The translations under genes were made by a program, and so were the position numbers. From contig DATGGU010000027.1 of NCBI GenBank assembly GCA_035308365.1, forward strand, positions 1-47,840: a stretch of DNA of 47,840 bases, read 5' to 3'. The notes below the pieces were generated by a model, which had not been told where the DNA came from, did no database searches, and saw nothing but the letters and a program-made list of their open reading frames with translations. Positions 27,983 through 35,311 of this stretch are shown one piece after another. Numbering within the stretch: position 1 is the first letter of the stretch; every line of letters begins with the position of its first letter. This stretch comes from PALSA-505 sp035308365 (GTDB lineage Bacteria > Actinomycetota > Actinomycetes > Streptosporangiales > Streptosporangiaceae).

Positions 27983-28093
27983 CGGACGTTATTTAGAACA
28001 TCTTGAAAGGGTTGAACACCGCGCGTGCCAGACCTCAATGACAAGATCACTGCGTATTTTGAATAATGTCCGAACGGGAGATAACTGGGTTAG

Positions 28094-28636
28094 ATGGCAA
28101 CGAACCATGTCCGCCGGCCGCGCAATCCGGTACTTTCTGTAGCGATCGCGCTGGTCGTCATCGCCGCCGGATGCGCCGCCTGGTTCGGCTGGAGGTGGTA
28201 CTCGGCGGCGCACTCGTCCTCGCTGAGCAGCGCCCGGGTACGTGACCAGGCACTGCAGCAGGGCGAGCAGGCGGTGGAGAACTTCAACACGATGAACTAC
28301 CGCAACGTCGCCGCTGGCCTCAAGCTCTGGGAAAAGTCCTCGACCGGGGAACTGCTCCGGGCGATCTCCACCGGGCAGGCACAGTTCATCAGCGAGGTCC
28401 ACAAGGACAAGACCGACACCACCGCGACGGTGCTCGACGCCGCGCTGACCTCGCTGACTTCCCGCACCGCTGGCATCATCGCCGCCGTCCAGCTCACCGT
28501 GGTGCCGGCCAGCGGGTCGCCGGTCACCAAGCGCACCGAAATCGTGGGGGACCTGCAGTTGACCGCCGGCGGCTGGAAGCTCAGCGCACTCGGCCAGGCG
28601 CCGCAGGGCAGCAACGGATCGACCCCGTCGCCGTGA
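28094..28636 (+). CDS. Mce-associated membrane protein 1
   Basis: This 180-residue protein has a basic N terminus, one membrane helix (about 14-34, ending WFGWRW) and an exported domain of about 145 residues. The pattern (ARVRDQALQQGEQAVENFNTMNY, given here as its two ends ARVRDQAL and NFNTMNY) and a beta-rich C-terminal half with VTKRTEIVGDL match the Mce-associated (Mas/VirB8-like) proteins that follow mce operons. These have been linked to stability of the Mce complex. ATG 28094 has only a weak site (GGGAG about 18 bases upstream). It probably belongs to the mce transcript. Confidence 0.82.
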   Translation: MATNHVRRPRNPVLSVAIALVVIAAGCAAWFGWRWYSAAHSSSLSSARVRDQALQQGEQAVENFNTMNYRNVAAGLKLWEKSSTGELLRAISTGQAQFISEVHKDKTDTTATVLDAALTSLTSRTAGIIAAVQLTVVPASGSPVTKRTEIVGDLQLTAGGWKLSALGQAPQGSNGSTPSP

Positions 28637-28656
28637 CTTCGAAGGGAGATTGACTC

Positions 28657-29532
28657 ATGCCTCCGCCACGGCGCCGCCCGGTCCAGCCGGCCACGCGGAT
28701 CCGGCTGCCTCGTTCGGCGCGCCCTGGTGCCCCGCCAGCGGCCGGCACCGTCCCGGGCAAGTCCCAGGAACTTCCGGCCGGGCAGGTGCAGACCGAAGAA
28801 GCCCCGCCCGGGAACGTTCCGGCTGAGAAAGCCCTGGATACGGAAACCAGCACCGAAGCCGCCGAGGCCGCGCCGTCCGGCGATGACCGGCCAGCGGACT
28901 CGGAGAGCCTTGACGTCGCGGACGGCGACTGGGCAGAGGGCGACGATGTCACCGGGGTCGCCGATTCTGATGATGAGCTAACTGAGGAGAAGCCGGCCGG
29001 CCCCGCTGAGGCCACCGAACGCCACCCGATGCTCTGGCCGGCCTGCCTCGGTGCCCTGGCGGTAACCCTGGGCAGCCTGGCCATCTGGTTCGGGGTGGCC
29101 GCGAGCAGCACCGGCAACGGGGTGGACACGCAGAACACCGCGCTGACCGACCCGGCCGCCACCGCTCAGGTCAAACAGCAGGTCGACAAGGCGTTCAGCA
29201 CGATCTTCTCTTACAACTACGCCGACACCGCCAAGACCCTGCAGGCGGCCAAGACCCTGCTCACCGGGAAGGCCGCCGGCCAGTACGAGTCCCTGTTCAA
29301 GCTGGTGCAGCAGCAGGCGCCCAAGGAGAAGCTGGTCCTGACCACGACCGTCATCAGCAGCGGCGTCGAGACGCTGACCGGCAACACGGCCCGGGTGCTG
29401 ATCTTCGCCAACGAGCGGGACACCAGCGCCAGCCACCAGACCACCGACGCCGGTGCCATGCTCGCGATCAACGCGCTGCGGGTGAACGGTCAGTGGAAGA
29501 TCGCGAGCATCGACACATACAGCTCCGGCTGA
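28657..29532 (+). CDS. Mce-associated membrane protein 2
   Basis: This 291-residue protein has a 120-residue acidic, Pro/Ala/Glu-rich cytoplasmic region, one membrane helix (about 127-152) and an exported domain (about 160-290) similar in plan to the previous gene: a helix containing AFSTIFSYNYADT, then strands ending in QWKIASIDTY. ATG 28657 follows GAAGGGAG. It closes the mce gene chain and converges with the small gene on the other strand. Confidence 0.82.
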   Translation: MPPPRRRPVQPATRIRLPRSARPGAPPAAGTVPGKSQELPAGQVQTEEAPPGNVPAEKALDTETSTEAAEAAPSGDDRPADSESLDVADGDWAEGDDVTGVADSDDELTEEKPAGPAEATERHPMLWPACLGALAVTLGSLAIWFGVAASSTGNGVDTQNTALTDPAATAQVKQQVDKAFSTIFSYNYADTAKTLQAAKTLLTGKAAGQYESLFKLVQQQAPKEKLVLTTTVISSGVETLTGNTARVLIFANERDTSASHQTTDAGAMLAINALRVNGQWKIASIDTYSSG

Positions 29533-29538
29533 TGGCCG

Positions 29539-29685
29539 TCACACCTGGTCGACCGGCAGGAAGCCGGTTATCCAGGGGAAGACGAGGAACCAGAGCATCG
29601 CGGCCAGCGCGACCACGATGAGCAGCATCGACATCGCCCTCGTAGCTGTGCTGCCGGGCAGCCTGTGCCATATCCACTGGTACAC
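29539..29685 (-). CDS. Small membrane protein next to the class E sortase
   Basis: This 48-residue protein starts at GTG 29685 with MYQWIWHRLPGSTATRA and has one membrane helix ending LVFPWITGFLPVDQV. GGAAGG lies eight bases before the start. Its pattern (aromatic start, RLPG, FPW near the end) matches a small conserved protein beside sortase genes in Streptomyces, from memory. It is downstream of the sortase on the same strand with a 40-base gap, so the two may be cotranscribed. Its role is unknown. Confidence 0.75.
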   Translation of the reverse strand: MYQWIWHRLPGSTATRAMSMLLIVVALAAMLWFLVFPWITGFLPVDQV

Positions 29686-29725
29686 GCGAGGTACCTTCCG
29701 CCGAACCGGTAATTTGCAGACGGGG

Positions 29726-30388
29726 TTACAAGGACACGGTCTGCACCCGGGGCTGGGTGTGGGTGAGCACCCCGGTCACGATCACGCGGTGCGTTCCGGT
29801 CCAGGCCGGGTCGCAGGTAATCAGCGTGATCAGCCGCTGGGCCGGCCGCTCGTGCGGGTGCCCGGGCACCGGGTCGAGCACGCTCAGGTCGCTGGGAAGC
29901 ACCCACCGCTTGCCGATGACGCGGTAGGTGTAGGTCGCCGCCTGGGTCTGGATGTAGACGAGATCCCCGTCGGTCAGCGAGGGCTCGCTCCAGAACGGGT
30001 TGCCGGCGGTGACCCGGTGACCGGCCACGGCGAAGTTACCGAGCTGGCCGGGAAGCTGGGTGCCCGGCACGTGGCCCGGGCTGACGTTGAGCTGAGCCAG
30101 CGCGGCCCCCTGAACGATGGTGAACCGCCAGTTCTTGCCGAACGCGGGGATCCTGATGAACGCGAACGGCTGCCCGGTCACCAGGTGCAGCGAACCGGCG
30201 CTGGGGCCGAACGGGTTCGCCGGCGAGCCCACGTGTGCCCACTGCTGGTTCAACTGGCTGGCGAAGGCGTCCTGCGCGCTGCTGGCCCGCCAGGCCGTGC
30301 CCCAGAACAGGTAGGCGATGAACAGCAGCAGGATGGCCCCTGCTGTGAGGCAGAGCTCACCAAACCCCCGGACGAATGCTCGGGTCAT
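29726..30388 (-). CDS. Class E sortase
   Basis: This 220-residue transpeptidase has an N-terminal membrane anchor (about 10-30) and a sortase barrel. The catalytic residues are visible: His in AVAGHRVT, Cys in TLITCDP and Arg in THRVIV. Class E sortases of high-GC Gram-positives attach proteins with LAXTG-like signals to peptidoglycan. None of the secreted proteins in this window ends with such a signal, so its substrates lie elsewhere. ATG 30388 follows AAAGGAG. Its place next to crgA matches Streptomyces. Confidence 0.93.
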   Translation of the reverse strand: MTRAFVRGFGELCLTAGAILLLFIAYLFWGTAWRASSAQDAFASQLNQQWAHVGSPANPFGPSAGSLHLVTGQPFAFIRIPAFGKNWRFTIVQGAALAQLNVSPGHVPGTQLPGQLGNFAVAGHRVTAGNPFWSEPSLTDGDLVYIQTQAATYTYRVIGKRWVLPSDLSVLDPVPGHPHERPAQRLITLITCDPAWTGTHRVIVTGVLTHTQPRVQTVSL

Positions 30389-30576
30389 CGTGCCGGACTC
30401 CTTTGGCTGATTACGTAGCGCTTACAGATGATAGCGATTAGTGAGACGCTCGGGGCCTGATCGGTTCATCTCGCCCACGGCTATCCGCCCTTGGCTGCCG
30501 ACCGACTACGCTTGTCGCGAAACGCCAGCCAGCGCCCGCCAGCCAGCGCAGTGTGCGCTGCCGACAGGAGACGACC

Positions 30577-30825
30577 GTGCCCAAGTCCCGTGTCCGCAAG
30601 AAGTCGGTCTACACGCCTCCGCCGAGGACGGCGAAGGCCAAGTTCAGCCCACCCTGGCTGGCCCCGACCATGCTCGCCTCGCTGCTGTTCGGCCTGGCCT
30701 GGATCGCGGTGTTCTACATCACCGGCGGGAACATCCCCGGGATGCGTTCGATCGGCGACTGGAACCTGGTGGTGGGATTCGGCTTCATCATCTTCGGTGT
30801 GGTTCTGTCCACCAAGTGGCGATAG
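30577..30825 (+). CDS. crgA: CrgA cell-division protein
   Basis: This 82-residue protein has two membrane helices (about 30-50 and 62-78) after a basic N terminus, PKSRVRKKSVYTPPP, and ends STKWR, both CrgA signatures. CrgA (UPF0233) helps recruit FtsI and other proteins to the septum and delays FtsZ ring assembly in Streptomyces. GTG 30577 is preceded by CAGGAG (30565-30570); the earlier in-frame ATG at 30553 would add residues foreign to the family. Confidence 0.95.
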   Translation: MPKSRVRKKSVYTPPPRTAKAKFSPPWLAPTMLASLLFGLAWIAVFYITGGNIPGMRSIGDWNLVVGFGFIIFGVVLSTKWR

Positions 30826-30874
30826 CAGACCACGTGCCCGGCTCCATCCACCGGTTAATCACACGGCTGTAATT

Positions 30875-30907
30875 CGTTCCACACCACTTTCCACAACCTG
30901 TGGATAA
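30875..30907. promoter_or_regulatory. Three DnaA-box-like sites with 12-base phasing
   Basis: TGTGGATAA (30899-30907) is the exact complement of the strong DnaA box TTATCCACA. CTTTCCACA (30887-30895) and CGTTCCACA (30875-30883) are weaker boxes in the other orientation. The three begin exactly 12 bases apart in the gap between crgA and the rhomboid gene. This chromosome region is near oriC in related actinomycetes. Confidence 0.5.
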
Positions 30908-30944
30908 CCCTGCGCACTTTCCGGTTAGCGAAGGATTTAGGCAG

Positions 30945-31868
30945 CTAGATGCCGAACTGCTGGCGGATGATGTGCGTGCGGATGGCCACGGCCACGACCA
31001 TCAGCGCAACCAGAGCCACCGTCGCGGCCACCTGCAGCACAGTCCGCCGTTGCCGGGGCGCGTAGGCGAAGGCCGCCATCAGCAGGCCGCCGGTCAGCAG
31101 GCCGCCCACATGCGCCTGCCAGGCGATCTGCGCGCGCAGCAGCAGGTCGAACACGAGGTTGAGCACGACGATGGTGACCAGCCATGTGCTGCTGATCCTC
31201 AGCCGCCGCGCCACCACGAACCATGCGCCGAGCAGCCCGAAGATGGCACCGGAGGCGCCGAGGGCCTCCTCGGTGGGCTGCGCGAGGTAGTAGAAGAGGA
31301 TCGATCCACCGACGGCGCTGGCCAGGTACACGGTCAGGTAGCGGACGTGGCCGATCGTGCGCTCCAGGGCCGGGCCCAGGATGATCAGCGCCCACATGTT
31401 GAAGATGATGTCGGCCGGGCCCAGGTTGCTGATTCCTGGCGGCGGCAGGAACGCCGTCGTGATCAGGCGGTACCACTGCCCGGTGGCCACCCCGGCCACC
31501 GGCGATCCGCTGGAGAGACCGACCATCGACATGTCGTGCGCCACCCCGGGCTGGATCCACTCGACCAGGTAGAGAAGCACGTTGATGGCGACGAGCGCCC
31601 AGGTGACCTCCGCGCCGCCGGGCACCCGGCCACCGAACACGGCACTGGCCTGCCTGCTGCCCTGGTGGCTGGCGCGCACGCATTCGACACACTGCTGCCC
31701 GACCGCCGCCGAACGCAGGCAGTCGGGACACGCGTGCCGTCCGCAGCGGACGCAGGATACGTACGTCTCCCGGCCCGGATGCCGGAAGCAGGTCGGCACG
31801 GGGGACGAATCCGCCGGCCGGTCAGCCGGGGCATCCGGCTGGGCCGGCTCCGGGCCGGGAGTGCCCAT
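30945..31868 (-). CDS. Rhomboid intramembrane serine protease with N-terminal zinc-finger-like motif
   Basis: This 307-residue protein has a B-box-like cysteine segment (about 27-65: CFRH, CVRCGRHACPDCL, CVEC) followed by a rhomboid domain with six or more helices. The catalytic dyad is Ser in GASGAIFG and His in QAHVGGLL; the family motif FNMWAL is also present. Rhomboids cleave membrane proteins inside the bilayer. ATG 31868 follows GGAGCAGGA. It is 15 bases downstream of the cyclophilin gene, so the two form an operon. Confidence 0.94.
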   Translation of the reverse strand: MGTPGPEPAQPDAPADRPADSSPVPTCFRHPGRETYVSCVRCGRHACPDCLRSAAVGQQCVECVRASHQGSRQASAVFGGRVPGGAEVTWALVAINVLLYLVEWIQPGVAHDMSMVGLSSGSPVAGVATGQWYRLITTAFLPPPGISNLGPADIIFNMWALIILGPALERTIGHVRYLTVYLASAVGGSILFYYLAQPTEEALGASGAIFGLLGAWFVVARRLRISSTWLVTIVVLNLVFDLLLRAQIAWQAHVGGLLTGGLLMAAFAYAPRQRRTVLQVAATVALVALMVVAVAIRTHIIRQQFGI

Positions 31869-31883
31869 CTGTCCTGCTCCGCC

Positions 31884-32411
31884 TTACTCCGCCGGTGAGG
31901 CGCTGATCTCGACCGACTCGAGGACGACGTCCTCGACCGGCCGGTCGGCGCGGCCGGTCCTCACCCTGCTGATCTTCTCAACCACGTCACTGCCCTCGAT
32001 GACCTCACCGAAGATCGTGTGCTTGCGGTTGAGGTGGGGCGTCGGCACGGTCGTGATGAAGAACTGGGAGCCGTTCGTGCCAGGCCCGGCGTTCGCCATC
32101 GCCAGCAGGTACGGCCGGCTGAACGTCAGCTCGGGGTGGATCTCGTCGCCGAACTCGTAGCCAGGGCCACCGGTGCCGGTGCCCAGCGGGTCGCCACCCT
32201 GGATCATGAAGCCCTCGATCACCCGGTGGAAGATCGTCCCATCGTAGAACCTGCCGGTCGATCTGGCGCCGGTGCGCGGGTCCGTCCACTCGCGGCGGCC
32301 CTCGGCCAGCTCGGCGAAGTTGCGCACCGTCTTGGGCGCGTGGTCGGGAAGGAGCCGGACGACGACTGGACCCAGGCTTGTCCTTAGCGTCGCGGTCATG
32401 TTATTGGCCAT
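31884..32411 (-). CDS. Cyclophilin-type peptidyl-prolyl isomerase
   Basis: This 175-residue cytoplasmic protein catalyses cis-trans isomerisation of Xaa-Pro bonds. Cyclophilin motifs are clear: FHRVIEGFMIQGGDP, NAGPGTNGSQFF and HTIFGEV. The start ATG 32411 (MANNMTATL) fits the family and has AAGGA eight bases upstream; the longer start at 32420 would place the ribosome site too close. Position beside a rhomboid gene and crgA is conserved in Streptomyces. Confidence 0.95.
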   Translation of the reverse strand: MANNMTATLRTSLGPVVVRLLPDHAPKTVRNFAELAEGRREWTDPRTGARSTGRFYDGTIFHRVIEGFMIQGGDPLGTGTGGPGYEFGDEIHPELTFSRPYLLAMANAGPGTNGSQFFITTVPTPHLNRKHTIFGEVIEGSDVVEKISRVRTGRADRPVEDVVLESVEISASPAE

Positions 32412-32519
32412 GCCTGGCATCCTTGCACGGTTTTGGCGGGACGTCGCATCGGCACCCGCAGGGTTGAGCCCGCTCAGATAGGGAAGTGTGACTGACTGAA
32501 TGGACTCGGGAGGTTAGCT

Positions 32520-33053
32520 GTGTCTCTCACATCCAGCAAGAGCGAGGCCCAGGCCCAGGTTAGCAAGGGCTTGGACCGCGCACGTCAGGCAGCGACGCGG
32601 GTAACTCCGATGGCGAAAAACACCCGCGAGACTGCCATCCAGGGCATCCAGAACGCCCGCGCGTGGGCCGGCCCGCGGATCGGGCAACGCGTGCATGACG
32701 CCCGAGGCTGGGTCGCGCCACGCATCGAGCGGGCGGGTCACGCACTCGAAGAGACGGTCGCCCCGAAGGTGTCCGGCATGCTGACGGCCACCGCCCACCG
32801 GGTCGACCCATCCACCGGATCGTCGCAGGGACGCCGTCTCTGGCTGCGGATCCTGGCCGGGGTAACCCTGGTCTCCGCGCTGGGCGGCATCGCCGTGGCC
32901 ATCTTGCGCAAGCGGGGCGCCACGCTGCCCGGCGAGGATACGCCGGACGACATGACCGAGAACGAGGCGGAGCACGTTCCGGAATCCGGCGAGAGCGACC
33001 AGGTCATGGTGGAGGCCGAGATCGGCGTCAACGGGAAGGGCCCCACGTCCTGA
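32520..33053 (+). CDS. DUF5324-like membrane protein
   Basis: This 177-residue protein has a long amphipathic helical N-terminal half with repeated Ala/Arg/Gly positions (ARAWAGPRIG, ARGWVAPRIE), one membrane helix (about 108-127) followed by Lys/Arg, and an acidic tail. A protein of this plan (DUF5324) follows the cyclophilin gene in Streptomyces. GTG 32520 is preceded by GGGAGG. The function is not known; the helical repeat suggests a membrane-linked scaffold. Confidence 0.8.
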   Translation: MSLTSSKSEAQAQVSKGLDRARQAATRVTPMAKNTRETAIQGIQNARAWAGPRIGQRVHDARGWVAPRIERAGHALEETVAPKVSGMLTATAHRVDPSTGSSQGRRLWLRILAGVTLVSALGGIAVAILRKRGATLPGEDTPDDMTENEAEHVPESGESDQVMVEAEIGVNGKGPTS

Positions 33054-33065
33054 CGTTAGGCGCAT

Positions 33066-33116
33066 TGACGGCACTGGCAGGCGCCCCGCGACGGCTGGGC
33101 GCCGGCCAGGCTGTCA
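33066..33116. terminator. Bidirectional terminator between convergent genes
   Basis: An imperfect hairpin pairs TGACGGCACTGGCAGGCGCCC (as 33066-33085 plus one base) with 33097-33116 over a ten-base loop. The right arm ends inside the stop codon of the opposing gene. It serves both the DUF5324-like gene and the DUF6114 gene. Confidence 0.65.
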
Positions 33117-34418
33117 GCCTACGCTGATGTGGTAATCGTCCCACTGAGACGTGGCCGCAAGGGCGATGGGCTGGTCGGTGACCACATGGGTCATTGTCGT
33201 TGTCAGCCCCTGGGTCAGCGGCCTGAGCAGCCGCACGACCAGCGACAGCGGAGAGCTGGGCGTGATCGTCACGTGCGCCCCGAGCAGGTCGCCGGAGAGC
33301 TTCGTCGCGTAGAGGACCACGTTGCCGCGCAGCGACAGCAGCGATGTGGTGGTTGTCGCCACGGTCCCGTTCTGGTGGATGGTGAGCGTGGGGCTGCCGG
33401 TCAGGGTGACCGACCGCAGGGTGAACTTCATCATCGCGACGGGCCCACCGGATGACCGCGGGACCTTGGCGACGCCGTCGTAGGCCAGAGCGGTGAGCCG
33501 TGCCGTGCCGGCGGTGAGAACGGCGGGAACGCCGGAAGCCACCAGGCCCTGCGGCATTGCCGTCCGCTTAACCTTGCCATTGCCCTTCTGGCCCGGCACG
33601 CTCTGCGTCGCCGAGGGTGACGGCGATCCGCCGGGGGAAGACGTTCCCGGGCTTGGCGAGGGCGTATGGGACGGCCCCGGGCTGCTTGACGACGGCGTGG
33701 GTGAGGGCGTAGGCGACTTCGTGGGTGGGCAGAGAATGACGAGGATGCAACCTCCCGAGGGATGCGCGAGGCTGCTGGCGGCCTGCTGAGCGGTGGCCCG
33801 CTGCCCGTGCAGCGCCGGAGCGAGCAGGAGCAATCCGGTGAGCGGTATCGCCGCGATGGTCAGCACCTGGTCACGGCCGCCGGTGCCAGCCGGGTGGGCC
33901 TGACCCTGCCGCCAGAACCAGCCGCGCAGCAGCCGGGCCCTGGCGGATCCCGGCCTCGCGGCCAGGTCCCGCGGGGCGTCCTCGTCCCGGGGGCCGTCCT
34001 CGTCCCGGGGGCCGCCGTGGTCGTCTTGCGAGCCGGGTTCGTTTCGCCGGCCGGGCTGCTCGTCCCTGACGGGCCCATGCGACCAGGCGAATGCCATCGC
34101 CCCGCCCACGATGCCGAGCAGCATCCCGAGGAAGAAGCCGCCATAGTTGATGGTGTTGAAGGTGGCCAGGGCCAGGACCACCGAGACAATCGAGTAGAAC
34201 ACCCACTGGCCGGGGCTGAACCACAGCAGCAGCCCGCACACGCCCAGCAAGACCGTGATAATGACGCCGACGAAGGCGTTCACCCCGCCGAGCCCGACCC
34301 GGAACGCCGGACCGAGCGAGAGCACGGTCGTGGACAGGATTTCGGCAGCGCCCAGCACGATGAGCAGGCCGCCCCAGAACGGGCGGGTGCGCCGCCACTC
34401 CCGGAACGCGATCAGCAA
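33114..34418 (-). CDS. DUF6114 membrane protein with long exported C-terminal domain
   Basis: This 434-residue protein starts with WRRTRPFWGG and four membrane helices (to about residue 120), the DUF6114 pattern. A charged Glu/Asp/Arg repeat linker (about 130-175), another hydrophobic stretch, a Pro/Ser/Thr stalk with CILVILCPP, and a 160-residue beta-rich exported domain ending DDYHISVG follow. Typical DUF6114 proteins are mostly the membrane part, so the long stalk and tail are extra. The start is taken as TTG 34418, overlapping the DUF6230 stop; no ATG fits. The pair is probably cotranscribed. Confidence 0.8.
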   Translation of the reverse strand: MLIAFREWRRTRPFWGGLLIVLGAAEILSTTVLSLGPAFRVGLGGVNAFVGVIITVLLGVCGLLLWFSPGQWVFYSIVSVVLALATFNTINYGGFFLGMLLGIVGGAMAFAWSHGPVRDEQPGRRNEPGSQDDHGGPRDEDGPRDEDAPRDLAARPGSARARLLRGWFWRQGQAHPAGTGGRDQVLTIAAIPLTGLLLLAPALHGQRATAQQAASSLAHPSGGCILVILCPPTKSPTPSPTPSSSSPGPSHTPSPSPGTSSPGGSPSPSATQSVPGQKGNGKVKRTAMPQGLVASGVPAVLTAGTARLTALAYDGVAKVPRSSGGPVAMMKFTLRSVTLTGSPTLTIHQNGTVATTTTSLLSLRGNVVLYATKLSGDLLGAHVTITPSSPLSLVVRLLRPLTQGLTTTMTHVVTDQPIALAATSQWDDYHISVG

Positions 34419-35011
34419 GGTGCGCCGCCGACCTGCAGATGGAATCCTGGCAGCCGGAATGTGCCAGCGGTCGTCGACCAGGCCACCTGATGCACGCCGC
34501 TGATGGAGACCGAGCTGGCCTGCTGCCCGAACGTGCCGGCCTGCCCGGTCTCGCCGGGCACCTGGCTCAGCGAGCCCGCGTCCTGGCCGACGCTGATGTT
34601 CTGGAAGGTGGCGTTGCCGGACAGATCGGTCGCGCCCACGACCAGGTTCGACGCGGTCACCGGTGTGCTGCCACCGCCCGCCGTGATCCGCAGCGTCATG
34701 CCCAGCACCTTCACGCTCTGGCAAAGGTTCGAGAGCGTCGCGTTGCGGATGACCGAGACCGCGACCGGCTGAGCCTTCCCGCTTGGTTCCTTGTAGCTCG
34801 AGCCGAACTGCTCGAACCCGGTGCCGGTCAGCCTGCTCGCCGTCACCGTGAACTGCTGGCCGGACACCGAAAAGGAGGCCGCGACCGCACCCCTGGCGGT
34901 CAGCGCGATCAAGACGGCGGCAGCCGCTGTGGCAGGAACCATGACGGCACCAAACCGGCGCCAGCGGATGCGGCCATAGGAGGGCGGCGTGGTTGTCTCA
35001 GACACAGCCAT
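34412..35011 (-). CDS. DUF6230 exported protein
   Basis: This 199-residue protein has an N-terminal membrane helix or uncleaved signal (about 24-46), preceded by RIRWRRFG, and a Ser/Thr/Gly-rich exported domain ending VGGAPC. DUF6230 and DUF6114 genes are regular partners in Streptomyces and relatives. ATG 35011 has AGGGAG at the right distance; the longer frame to 35137 lacks one. The 300 bases between this gene and the ligase gene form a divergent promoter region in which I could not pick clear -35/-10 boxes. Confidence 0.84.
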   Translation of the reverse strand: MAVSETTTPPSYGRIRWRRFGAVMVPATAAAAVLIALTARGAVAASFSVSGQQFTVTASRLTGTGFEQFGSSYKEPSGKAQPVAVSVIRNATLSNLCQSVKVLGMTLRITAGGGSTPVTASNLVVGATDLSGNATFQNISVGQDAGSLSQVPGETGQAGTFGQQASSVSISGVHQVAWSTTAGTFRLPGFHLQVGGAPC

Positions 35012-35311
35012 GGCGGGCTCCCTGCGAGGTTTCGTGCACGGGTGGTGTATGGGAAATGTGAACGCTGGCACCACCAGTGGCATCCAGTCCCATAGGTGAA
35101 GCTTCCGGTGCAAGATCCGGTACGCTCCATGGTCCACCGCGCACTCACCGTAGCAGTTTCTGCCGTCTTTCGTGGGTTGCTGCTCTCACTCCGTACCGGC
35201 CGGCGACCGCGCGGACGCGGGTCCGCCGGGAGGCTGACCCCCCAACCGCCACACCCGTCCAGCTCCGCCACGGCCACCTATGATGTCGGCGGCTGGTAGC
35301 ACAATGCCCAT

